Assembly (NCBI GenBank): GCA_949358305.1 | Contig: OX442314.1 | Coordinates: 40,802,581 to 40,866,580, forward strand | DNA length: 64,000 nucleotides | DNA from: Strigamia acuminata | Taxonomy: Eukaryota; Arthropoda; Chilopoda; Geophilomorpha; Linotaeniidae | Direction of reading: 5' to 3' | In this document: piece after piece, positions 20,380 to 29,163 of the stretch | Layout of the letters: the number at the start of each line of letters is the position of its first letter | How positions within the stretch are numbered: the stretch's first letter is position 1 | Notes under the pieces: generated by a model | The model's input: only the letters and a program-made list of their open reading frames with translations | The model's database searches: none | What the model was told of the DNA's origin: nothing | Translations under genes and position numbers: made by a program

Positions 20380-20502
20380 CAGTAAAATATAAAAAAGCCC
20401 TGTGTCTTGTTTGTTGCGTACAAAGACATCGCTGCCGGCCAAGAATTGCTTTACAATTATAACAATCGTAAATCAGCTTCTGAATGCAAGTGGTTGAGAG
20501 AA
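20380..20502 (+). pseudogene. C-terminal fragment of a SET (KMT5A/SETD8-like) domain
   Basis: The frame reads CVLFVAYKDIAAGQELLYNY then NNRKSASECKWLRE before a TAG. RDI.PGEELLYDYG..S is the conserved C-terminal core of SET domains and is closest, from memory, to the histone H4K20 methyltransferase KMT5A. The Tyr in LLYNY is the catalytic-site tyrosine position. Only about 40 residues are present. It follows a splice acceptor (CACTGCAG, 20361-20369) after the transposase exon, and the same frame continues past the TAG into the C48 protease relic. A chimeric transposon gene is possible. The short length limits certainty. Confidence 0.5.
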
Positions 20503-20505
20503 TAG

Positions 20506-21425
20506 GCAAAGGGGAGACTTGAGAAAGCCAGGGAGAAAGAACATTACCTACAAGGTTTTAGTGGTCAAAGAGGAAGTTGTCCAAATGATAGAATCTTCAA
20601 AGGAAAAGAAGGAAAGCTTATTTACAACGCTTGGTACACCGCAGCAGACAACTTGGTGAAACATGAAGCAGTAATTCGAAAAAAACATTTTGAAAGCGAA
20701 AGCTTTAGCACGACGCGAGTTTTATGAAGATCCAGACGTGACGATGCTGCTGGAACTACACACACATAAAGTCCGACTCAGTGAGGAGAAGCGCCTAGCA
20801 GCATTACAGTTGGCAATCGACTTCCATTGAAAGCCACACGAGGAGCTAGCACTCACAATGGTTAGGGATTCCCCAATCCTCGTGAAAATCACGATATGGT
20901 ATCGCTCGGTTATTTAAACCCTGGAAGAAAGGCATGGGTTCATGGAAGCGTCATAAATTTTTATCTGGATATGATTTGGAAGAAATACCGAAAAGTGTGC
21001 TTCTTTCCTGTGCAGTTGACTGACAAGTGAGTTAATGATTCACCCGAAATATTTTTTGGAAGCGGTAACCTAGCTGTAGCGTTCGAGAGCAAGAGATGGG
21101 AAAAGTATATGGCTCTTGCCGATTCCTGTTGAGGATCATTGGCAACTGTTCGTTCTAGACTGGAACTGTTTCCCAACAAATGTTATCCTCTACGACCCGT
21201 CAGGACCACCCGACCTAAATTATCCGCCATGAGAGAATGTCCATAACTGCCTCACCGCAGCGGGCATCTATTTTCCTCGAGCGTTGACACAGTGGGACCC
21301 ACCCAGGATGCAGCAGCTCGATGAGGATCCCTGTGGGCCCACTGAGTTGTATTTCGTGCGGCGATACGTCATCGACCGTGATTGGATGCGCCATGGTATT
21401 CGACCATTGACATGGAAATAGAGTT
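20506..21425 (+). pseudogene. Ulp1-type (C48) cysteine protease gene, copy 2, heavily decayed
   Basis: Shared with copy 1 (13491-14898): AADNLVKHEAVIRK, KALARREFYEDPDV, LGYLNPGRKAWVHGS and VINFYLDMIWKKY, then VLRPVR-like and WDPPRMQQLDED stretches with CGP for the catalytic Cys-Gly pair, and FVRRYVIDRDWMRHG. Stops and frameshifts occur repeatedly (for example near 20690, 20830, 20915, 21030 and 21130). The His-containing part (EDHWQLFVLDWNCFP) is preserved in one frame. The region upstream, 20506-20650, is open in the same frame as the SET fragment. The gene is dead but confirms a multi-copy family. Confidence 0.65.
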
Positions 21426-21507
21426 CATCTATTCATTTTCCCTTTAAAAGTTTTTATTTTTATTTTTTACATATTCTGCCATTTTAAAAAAAGAAAAAAG
21501 CCCATTT

Positions 21508-21640
21508 ATGATTAAAAGCTGTGACCTAACACTGTTTGAAGATCATCCATTTCTTGGTGCTTCTTCAGATGGTGTTGTTGTAGATAAATTAACAAGGGAA
21601 AGGGTTGGGTGCATAGAAATTTCATGCAATGAGATTAATG
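21508..21640 (+). pseudogene. YqaJ-like nuclease domain fragment
   Basis: The frame reads LTLFEDHPFLGASSDGVVVD and VGCIEISC. H.FLGASPDG followed about 20 residues later by E.K is the signature of YqaJ/lambda-exonuclease type nucleases, which are common in transposons and viruses and occur in animal genomes. Here the lysine of E.K is serine, and only about 40 residues remain before unrelated AT-rich sequence, so it cannot be active. Confidence 0.5.
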
Positions 21641-22014
21641 TAACTTTTAAATCTCCATTTGACAGTGCTCAAAACAAAATTTTTTTTTGTAAAATTATTA
21701 TTATTGGTAATTATTATTTTAATAAATAATAATAATTTGTCGAAGGATGCTGCCGAGCTGTACGTGGCCAGGTGGCACCCATCAACTTTCACCGCATATA
21801 CATCTTCATCTGCAGTGATTACTCATGCGCATAAGCAATATTTAGCACAAAAATCGACTGCTTTGTCCTGGAGTATATGAGACATTGTCAAAAACAACAC
21901 GCACGATTTGATGCGAATCAAGCAAGGAATCGAATAGAAAAAATTTGGAAAAACAGTAACTATAGAATAGAATATTATCCAAACAAAATACAAAATTAAT
22001 AGAAATTAAATTTC

Positions 22015-22264
22015 TGTGAATAATGGGAAGAAGATTTTCTGTGAATAATGAGAAGAAGATTTTCTGTGAATAATGGGAAGAAGATTTTCTGTGAATAATG
22101 GGAAGAAGATTTTCTGTGAATAATGGGAAGAAGATTTTCTGTGAATAATGAGAAGAAGATTTTCTGTGAATAATGGGAAGAAGATTTTCTGTGAATAATG
22201 GGAAGAAGATTTTCTGTGAATAATGGGAAGAAGATTTTCTGTGAATAATGGGAAGAAGATTTTC
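22015..22264. repeat. 25-bp tandem repeat, 10 units
   Basis: The unit TGTGAATAATGGGAAGAAGA plus TTTTC repeats ten times exactly, with G/A variation at one site in two units. Because 25 is not a multiple of three and the unit has no stop on the minus strand, all three minus frames are open through the array, giving a 25-residue peptide repeat in each. Flanking sequence is not clearly coding. Confidence 0.97.
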
Positions 22265-22640
22265 TGGCCTGTTTCCAATCCAACTACTCTGAAATCTCGA
22301 ACCGACTGTCCAAGTGGCGATAACTAGGACCGCCAATTTCATTGCTGCAAGATTTAAGGACGGAAAGTCCTTATTAACCATTACCGGAAATTCTGCAGCT
22401 GGGCTCTTTTCACCTGACATTTGATAAGGTGAAAAAATTACACGCATTTTAAAAGGTGTATTCAATTCTCGCGAACAATTTATGCCGTCGACGTCTCGAC
22501 GATGTCCCGGCTGCGGCCGACAAGTACGGGATTTCCCATCGAAAACAAAAATTGCAATTTTTGACTTTCTCATCACATTTTCGAACTGGGCACCGCTTCC
22601 ACTGCCCAACTAAGGTCAGCAACCATGAGTAGGTCAACAA
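22265..22640. other. Open minus-strand stretch of unknown nature
   Basis: On the minus strand about 125 codons upstream of the tandem array are open (KIAIFVFDGKSRTCRP, VMVNKDFPSLNLAAMKLAVL). No domain was recognised. It may be part of an unknown transposon ORF. Confidence 0.25.
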
Positions 22641-22828
22641 GGATAGGCCGCCAGAATGAAGCTAAAAGCCCCCTTGAGTGCCAACGCTGCCCCACGTCAA
22701 TGGATGGACAAGCCGACAGAACCCAAAGTGGAAACCGTGGTTCACCCCGAGATTCCGATGGTGCGATCCAAAGCCAAGGAGAAACCCGTCTCTAATGCGA
22801 CGATGTCCAGCGACCCACGTTGATATCA

Positions 22829-23040
22829 AATTCAGAAAGACTACTATAAAGGGGTTTCACCATTAACTGAAACTAAAGATTTGGATTTGATTTCTAATTT
22901 TGTATTAGATCATATGCACCTTGTTTGTTTAGGTGTGACTAGACGAATTTTGTCGTATTTGTGCGCATCAAAACACCATTTTAAATACCGCTTAAGTCAA
23001 CGAGAAAATGCTGTAATTTCTTCTGTGCGGTTTAGTAGCA
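22829..23040 (+). pseudogene. Transposase fragment, possibly CACTA/EnSpm-like
   Basis: The frame reads YYKGVSPLTETKDLDLISNF, VLDHMHLVCLGVTRRILSYL and KYRLSQRENAVIS. The DHMHLVCLGVTRR pattern is typical of a large family of animal transposase-domain proteins that I associate with CACTA/EnSpm elements. Only about 70 residues remain and there is no catalytic triad. The family name is an inference from motif memory. Confidence 0.45.
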
Positions 23041-23049
23041 AAGTCAAAG

Positions 23050-23350
23050 TCAAAGTCATTGTTTTGAATTCACGCCATCAACATCTTTCCACATGATCAA
23101 CGTGATCGCCAATCATGTTGATCGGTACGAAATCCAATCAACGATCAGTAGTAATCTAGTATTTAACGCTTTGTTTAATTGAAATAAAATCACTTGTTAG
23201 TTTTTGAAACGACGAAACCAACGTGGGATGTGGGAAAAACTGGTACAACTAACAAAATTATTTCACGTTGTGGCGTTATTTGGCGTTGTGGCGTTATTGG
23301 TTAATAACAGTCGGCGTTATTTTTGAACGAACGCAGTATCAACAACAACA
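23050..23350. other. AT-rich region with GGCGTT repeats, no gene
   Basis: TTATTTGGCGTTGTGGCG and related GGCGTTAT units recur at 23260-23310, and CAACA units at 23340-23375. AATAAAA at 23182 could be a poly(A) signal. No coding sequence was recognised. Confidence 0.3.
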
Positions 23351-23359
23351 ACACCCACA

Positions 23360-24275
23360 ACAGTTTCAACAGCAACGCTCGAGACAGGTACCAGTTGGGC
23401 TAATTCCAGTTGTCTGCGGAAAACTGTTTTTTGTTTTTGACGCTTTGAAGAATTTCTGCTTGAATACAGAGTAATCCAATCCAATTTCACCTAGCGCGGC
23501 AACTTTTTCATGTTTTAATGCAATTTTCATGTCGTTCTCAATCTTATCGCTGTACGAATTAGCGTTATGGGAATAGCAACCAAATGCTGCTCACACCTTA
23601 TCTTCTGCGAGTATTTCCTTCCAAGTGTCCATTTTAAATGTTTTAGGGTCGCAAAATACAGCCACACAACCTTCGTAACACGACGGATAACTACTTTTAT
23701 GAAGTTTCTGATATGTTAAATGTGAATTATTTCTAAAGCATGTTTATTTGAATAAAATATCCAAATGGCAGTGAGTATCTATAAACGATACGTCTGAATT
23801 CAATTTTTGCAGCTCTTTTAAGTAGTATGCACTTTTATCGTTTGGCTTCGGTTCTGCAATTACACAGTTCTGCCCGCCATTCTGCCAGTTTTGGCCGCCG
23901 TTCTGGCCGCCGTTCTGGGCGGTGTTCTGCGCGGCGTTGTAACCCGCGTCATATCCAACGGCCGGATATCCGTAGAATCCAACGGCCGGATATCCGTAGA
24001 ATCCAACGGCCGGATATCCGTAGAATCCAACGGCCGGATATCCGTTATATCCAACGACTGGAACACTGTTATAACCAACGGCCGGATATCCGTTGGAATT
24101 CAAAGTTTGGGACTCCGTTAAACTCCCCGGCCGAAACTCCGGTAAATCCACCGGTCGGAAATCCGTGGAATCCAAACTTTGGAACTCCGTTAAATCCCCT
24201 GGTCGAAACTCCGTGGAATCCAAAGTTTGGAACTCCGTTATTACCAACGCCATTCGGCCAATTCTGCAATTGCAT
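23360..24275 (-). pseudogene. TatD-family DNase (TATDN2-like) pseudogene with repetitive N-terminus
   Basis: From 24275 downwards the N-terminus is built of 8-residue units such as NGVPNFGF and YGYPAVGF, continuing across a frameshift near 24105. Then come QNGGQN repeats and a TatD metal-dependent hydrolase domain: VSFIDTHCHLDILFK, an in-frame TAA (23744), YEGCVAVFCDPKTF, ILAEDKV, a TGA at 23598-23600 in place of a conserved codon, AAFGCYSHNANSY, KVAALGEIGLDYS and, after a frameshift, TVFRRQLELAQL. THCHLD provides metal-binding histidines and GEIGLDY the conserved glutamate of TatD nucleases. FIDTHCHLD with EGCVAVFCDP is closest to animal TATDN2. The C-terminal half is lost. Two stops and two frameshifts make it dead. 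It is the best candidate for host-gene-derived sequence here. Confidence 0.7.
23955..24060. repeat. 24-bp tandem repeat inside the TatD-like pseudogene
   Basis: CCAACGGCCGGATATCCGTA plus GAAT repeats four times, with diverged copies continuing to about 24250. Being 24 bp long, it preserves frame and encodes an 8-residue VGFYGYPA unit on the minus strand. Confidence 0.9.
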
Positions 24276-24720
24276 ATTTATCAGTTGTTGTTAGAACTGT
24301 TACACGGAGAGAACTAACTTCAAAATTGTAACTAATTTTAGACACAGGTGCTGTAAGATCTGATGCAATAATTCATTGTTTATTTCATGTTAGTCTGATG
24401 TAATAGTTAAATTGGTAACCACAAAATGTTCTTGTTATTTGAATTAATACTTAGGAACGATTGTTTTGCACATGTCAAATTATTATTAAGAGTTTTCTTA
24501 ATAACGGAAAATAGTTGTAAAAATCACTTGCTTGTAAAACTTCAAAGCATTAAAAACACCAAAAGTCAAGTGAAAGAAAAGAATATTGCTTGAATGCCGG
24601 TTTCTAAGAAACTGGACAACAAGTCTTCCGAGATATCTTTCTCTGGAAAGGTCAGTGTTTCCTCCATTGAAGAAATCCATATCACATCAGGAACGTCGCC
24701 TACAATTCTCACTGATAGAG
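24276..24720. other. Unassigned sequence left of Gypsy-B, possibly an older LTR
   Basis: There is no ORF with a known domain. If Gypsy-B is removed, this stretch joins 35487 onwards, where a primer binding site starts 20 bases later. The region may therefore be the 3' part of an older LTR that Gypsy-B invaded. TSD copy AGAG is at 24717-24720. Confidence 0.35.
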
Positions 24721-25343
24721 TGTGACCAGCTGCCCCTGCGCACGGGTCGCTGCACTGCAACGGCAATGCACTTGGCGCAGCTCCAGCGCCTCTCGTATCT
24801 CGCGCAGCCTGTTGCGGTCCCCCGCAACCAGGTGGAGCTGCGGGCCTTTGGTCAAGCAGGATCGGGCCCCGGAAGTCGCCCTTCCGGAAGTGGTTGGTCC
24901 CCGTAGGGACAAGAGAGTTGTTGATCAACCAGCAAGGCGAACGGTCGCATCGCGACCGCCTCCGAAACTGGCTGCAAAGATAACCCGAACTATCGGCGTG
25001 GCGACGTTGTCGCCCGCCGGGACCTGAGCGTCCAGTTGCGCCACGTCCGCCGGACGTTAACCGTAACTTCGGCGGCGTGGCCCAAAACCGATTACCGACC
25101 TCGTGTGTCATGGCGGCCGATGGCCGCCGTGCCACGCGGTCTGATTAGGGACGGTTCGAAGGAACCGCCGCCTTGGGAAATACACTATGGGACACTACAA
25201 TCATACCCCTAGACATCTAATAAAGCCATAACTAAAACTATATTGTGTCTCCGTGTATTTCGTGGTTTGTTTTATCGTGTGTGTTGCGTCCAGCGCCTCC
25301 GTGGCTCTCCCCCGACCACGTGGCGTCCGTCCGAACACTCACA
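24721..25343 (+). repeat. 5' LTR of Gypsy-B
   Basis: 623 bp, repeated at 34860-35482 with no difference that I could see. Very GC-rich in the first 450 bp, then ATACCCCTAGACA and AATAAAG (polyadenylation signal) near 25216. Confidence 0.97.
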
Positions 25344-25347
25344 ATTG

Positions 25348-25372
25348 TGGGCCCGTCCAGGATTTTGAATTC
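25348..25372 (+). promoter_or_regulatory. Primer binding site of Gypsy-B
   Basis: Four bases inside the LTR end, TGGGCCCGTCCAGGATTTTG begins with the tRNA CCA complement and contains GGATTTTGAA, similar to the complement of a tRNA T-loop. It resembles the Gypsy-A site (both contain GTCC.GGAT). The tRNA is not identified. Confidence 0.65.
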
Positions 25373-27538
25373 TCTTGCGAATACTATTCTAATTAAATGA
25401 ATTTTTTCTTTCAACTAGAGGGGGAAATTTCCTTGGTCATGATTGTGACAGGGGGTCAGCAGGCGAAACGGCCGCTAATCGCTGACCATTGGACCCTGAT
25501 CAGACAAAAATTGGTGGCTTTGCATGTCCAGCTTGCCTGGGTACTGGCAAGCCGGGACTTACACTAGCCACACTTTCCAACGGTCTTCTATTCCTTTCTA
25601 GCTTAGCCTAAAAAACTGAGTGGTTGGGAGGGGAATATAATTCCAAACCTTCTTTATTATTTCTATTTCTTGGTGCGCAGCCCAAGTAAAAGTAATGGGA
25701 CAGTCTGCAGCGTATTCAAACTCGATTCGTGGAGGAGGCGCGCTGGTGGCCACCAGCAAACCAAATCCCACGGGGGAGAAGCGGTCATATTCCAGGTGCC
25801 ACGCTGTAATCACTGGTTCCATTATGGGCCGGGCGAGGAGGCGATGTTGAACTGAGCTTTGAGTGACACCAAATTTCTTGTAGGACGTTTAGTCGCTTGG
25901 ATGCAGGTTGCTAGCTTAGTGGTCGCTGGCGCGGGAACAGTCACGTGCGGTGAGTTGGCGTGTAGTTGGACCCGAGTAGCAGCGAAGTGTCCGCACACAT
26001 GGGAAGACTGCCTTGATTTTTGTTGCGACTCATAATTTATGGGTTGCGTTGTGGCTGCTCAAGGCGCTCATCCGGGTTCACATCGGTCATAATCCTACCC
26101 TGTCCCGTGTACTGGTTGGTAGGCAACTGCAAGTTAACGTATTTAACCCAAGAGTTGCTGAAATTGGGACACGGACAGCAGGGAGAGCTGCCGGAGGTAC
26201 GGGGATACCGATGGTGAAGTGCTCAAATGGCACAGAGAGTTCGTTAGGGCGTAGGAACGATATCTGTGCGTTCAGGTAGCTACCAACTTTGAAAAAAGAT
26301 TGGGAATCTAGCCTGTAACTTTTGTTTCTGAATTTTATTCACTCTTGCTTGATTTCTGGGCTACTGCAGTTTGTTAAAGGACTGTGCTCGAACCACAGTC
26401 TGGAGCAATCTCTGTAATTTGGAAATTAGTTGTTTTTACATCTTTTTCATTTTTTACTTTTTCTCTAAACTTCCCTATCTATGATTTTCATGGTTTTCTT
26501 GGGACTCCACACCTGACAGCGGTAGTAATCACCTCAAATGCCGGGTTGTATACAGCGCCAAATGGAGGGCGATATGGCTTCACAATGGCGGCTGAAGGGT
26601 GGGACCCAAGGCGACTAGGGACAGAAGATGCATTTCCTTCTTACTTTAAGTGCAACTGACTGTTCCACAAAAAACACCATTTCATTGGGATGAACAGACA
26701 TCTCAGTGTAGGCACGTTTCTGTCGAAAGGCAGCCTCGTGCAGACTGGAATGAGTCTCCGAAAGGGGTGAGCGGGCGCGTTTGTTGGTCTCTTGGGGCAG
26801 AAGAAGAGATTGCAACAATATCCCCGTAGTGTAAATATCTGCAAAAACCTTCTGCTAAAAATTGGAACTTTTTGAGTGTCTTTTAGATTAAAAAACACCC
26901 AGTATTTTGTAATTTTTTATTTTTATTTTCTTATCTTTCTTCCTCTGTTTCTTCTTGCGAGGCATCAAGAATCGGTTTGTCTGCGCGCTAGCGCGGTTTG
27001 ATTTTGTTATTTGTTGCCAACAATGATAAAATTAACTGGTTTGAAAATTTCGAAGTTCTACAGACATGATTTCGTGCTTTTTTAGGAAAGCACAAAAGTC
27101 ATGTTTTTGTGGAATCAGACCATTTTGATCTGGTTCAGAACTTCTAGTTCCAAACAAATTTCTATTTTGCTTTCAAAAAAATGTTGTTTCTCTTCAGAAA
27201 TGGAGAAAATTCGGCATTTATATTGGTCAAAGTTTTATTTTTTGTCAAAAAATCAAGATGGCGACCTGAAAACAATAGAAAAACATGTGGAAATCTCGGA
27301 ATTTTCGAGAATGATTGGAATTTTAAATTTTGACATTTTCTTGGAACTCTGGGAAATCAATTCCATGAATTAATTTAATTTTTCTACCAATGGGAAACCA
27401 GGGGGGGGAAGTGACATCACTAATCCCTCTCCCAAGAATGGCTACTTGAGCCTAATCTCCTGTCTCCTCATTGGTCGTGACTTAATTCCACTTGTTCACC
27501 TTGCAAGCTGCGGTCCTGCTTTTGGTCACATTGTGTCA
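25373..27538 (+). other. Long non-coding leader of Gypsy-B (2.2 kb)
   Basis: Between the PBS and the gag start there is no long ORF and no recognised domain. In contrast the Gypsy-A leader is only about 90 nt. A leader this long may hold packaging signals, an IRES-like function or a later insertion; none can be shown from sequence alone. Confidence 0.6.
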
Positions 27539-29140
27539 ATGCCAGCGACCAGAACTGGTAAGACCACGTGGGACTCTCCTGCACCTAATTCTTTCACACC
27601 CGCAACGGATTCAGATTTGAACGACTCGGATAACAATTCGATTGCTTCTTCAAACGACGATATGTCAAGTCCTAAAGTTAAATTGTTGGATCAAGCGATG
27701 CTTGAAACGACTTGCAACGTCTTTAATCTAGTTATCGATGATATGACAACCTACGAAGTGTGGGAAGACACGCTTCTGAAAGTAGCCGATCACTTGGTGG
27801 AACTCCAAGACAAATCGGATAGCACTATGCGTCAATTAACGCAAACGCGCACGGAATTCGGTGATATTAGCGACCGGTTAACTCATGCTTTGCAGGAGTT
27901 AGACTCTACGAAATTATCGAATGAAAGCTTGTTGAAGATGATAGCTAGTCAAAAAGCTATCGTTGACAGCGTGGTGGCGGCTGGACAATCGAATTTGAGA
28001 GCACAATCTGCAATCTCAAACACGATTTCTCCCACCGTGACAACACCAAACTCTGGATCCAGCACAGGCTCAACGCCTACGACTGGAAATCCTCTTTTTC
28101 TGGCTTGGGGAGAAAAGTTTCTTCACAAAACTGACCAGGCTATGCCTGCTCCCAGACCAATGGATGAAGTAGAGCTAAGTAAACGAGTCAAATCCATTGG
28201 AATTGAAGCGTTTGCAGGGGACAAAACGAAAGCTAAGTCTTTCCTTATTGATTTAAAACGTTCTCTACGCTTTGCTTTGCCCTATCTGAACCAAGTGCTT
28301 GCTGAGCATTTGTTTAAGTTTTTCCGAGGAGATGCGGCCACATGGTTCTCTTCTCATGCCAAAACGAATTGGGAGGAATTCGAACATGAATTTATCACCC
28401 ATTTTCGTCCGAGCGATGCGCTGCTTTTAGCAGAAATTGCTAAAACACAGCAACTGTCTCATGAGTCTGCCACCCAAGTGGTGATAAGACTCGAGAAGTT
28501 ATACGCTCAATTGACTATTCCTGTGCACGAGAGCCAGCAAATTCAAAAAGTGCTGGCAATTCTGCGCCCAGCGGCCAAGAACATGGTCGCAAATGCCATT
28601 AATTTAGAGAACACTTGGGCGTCGCTCAGGAGAGCCTGCATTGCTACGGAGGCCGCGATCATAAATCAGGAAACTGTGACAAATGCAGCAATCATTGAGG
28701 CGGCAAAAACAGAAACTGTTACGCCAATTCAAAAATCCAACCAGCAAATGGTAACAATACCAAATGCTGCGGGTGGAGATAAACCGAAATTTGTTCCGTT
28801 TGGATTGAGAAATCCAAACAATAGAACACTGTTCCCTGCGCCTAAAAATGCTGCGATAGCAGCAACAAAGGCCGCAGAAGGCAACGAGAAGGCGCTAGTC
28901 CCGAGCAATAGGCTCAAAGACTATGCGACCAAACCAAGAGTTGGCGGTTGCTGGGGCTGCGGTGGCGCACACTTTGAAAGGGATTGCCCCCTTAAAGTGG
29001 AAGCCGCTAAAGCAGCAATGGAAACAATCGCCGCTGCCCAACACAGCATGATGCAGGCTATGCTTGCAGCCAATGAATTTGGTGGCTGGCCTGAAATGTC
29101 GGGAAACGAGGAGTCGCAGTCGACAGAAACCCCCGAGTAA
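27539..29140 (+). CDS. gag: Gypsy-B Gag polyprotein (533 aa)
   Basis: The frame is open from 27446, but the first ATG in it is at 27539 (MPATRTGKTTWDSP), chosen as start. After an acidic N-terminus and a coiled-coil-like part (EDTLLKVADHLVELQDKSD), the capsid region includes PLFLAWGEKFLHKTDQAMPA, FRGDAATWFSSHAKTNWEEF and THFRPSDALLLAEI. These resemble the retrotransposon gag capsid fold. One CCHC zinc knuckle, CWGCGGAHFERDC, sits near residue 462 and should bind element RNA. The ORF ends TAA at 29138-29140, overlapping pol in the -1 frame. A decayed relative lies at 63640-64000 with shared PLLLAW and QAMP motifs. Confidence 0.93.
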   Translation: MPATRTGKTTWDSPAPNSFTPATDSDLNDSDNNSIASSNDDMSSPKVKLLDQAMLETTCNVFNLVIDDMTTYEVWEDTLLKVADHLVELQDKSDSTMRQLTQTRTEFGDISDRLTHALQELDSTKLSNESLLKMIASQKAIVDSVVAAGQSNLRAQSAISNTISPTVTTPNSGSSTGSTPTTGNPLFLAWGEKFLHKTDQAMPAPRPMDEVELSKRVKSIGIEAFAGDKTKAKSFLIDLKRSLRFALPYLNQVLAEHLFKFFRGDAATWFSSHAKTNWEEFEHEFITHFRPSDALLLAEIAKTQQLSHESATQVVIRLEKLYAQLTIPVHESQQIQKVLAILRPAAKNMVANAINLENTWASLRRACIATEAAIINQETVTNAAIIEAAKTETVTPIQKSNQQMVTIPNAAGGDKPKFVPFGLRNPNNRTLFPAPKNAAIAATKAAEGNEKALVPSNRLKDYATKPRVGGCWGCGGAHFERDCPLKVEAAKAAMETIAAAQHSMMQAMLAANEFGGWPEMSGNEESQSTETPE

Positions 29141-29155
29141 CTGACGACTGCGCTC
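29101..29155 (+). promoter_or_regulatory. -1 ribosomal frameshift signal at gag-pol junction of Gypsy-B
   Basis: The heptamer G GGA AAC (29101-29107) is in the gag frame. After an 8-nt spacer, GCAGTCG (29116-29122) pairs with CGACTGC (29145-29151), and an outer GAG/CTC helix extends the stem. The pol frame is open from 29095, just upstream of the slip site, and gag ends inside the hairpin loop at 29140. This fits the X XXY YYZ plus stem design. Confidence 0.75.
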
Positions 29156-29163
29156 TTACTATA

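Noticed and set aside
22015-22264. CRISPR-like array
   Set aside because: Units are directly adjacent with no unique spacers and the genome is eukaryotic; it is a plain tandem repeat.
24566-25135. Minus-strand 189-codon ORF, and its twin at 34789-35274
   Set aside because: Both lie across the GC-rich part of the Gypsy-B LTR, where stops are rare. They begin or end at different flanks and have no recognisable domain, so they are shadows of the LTR.
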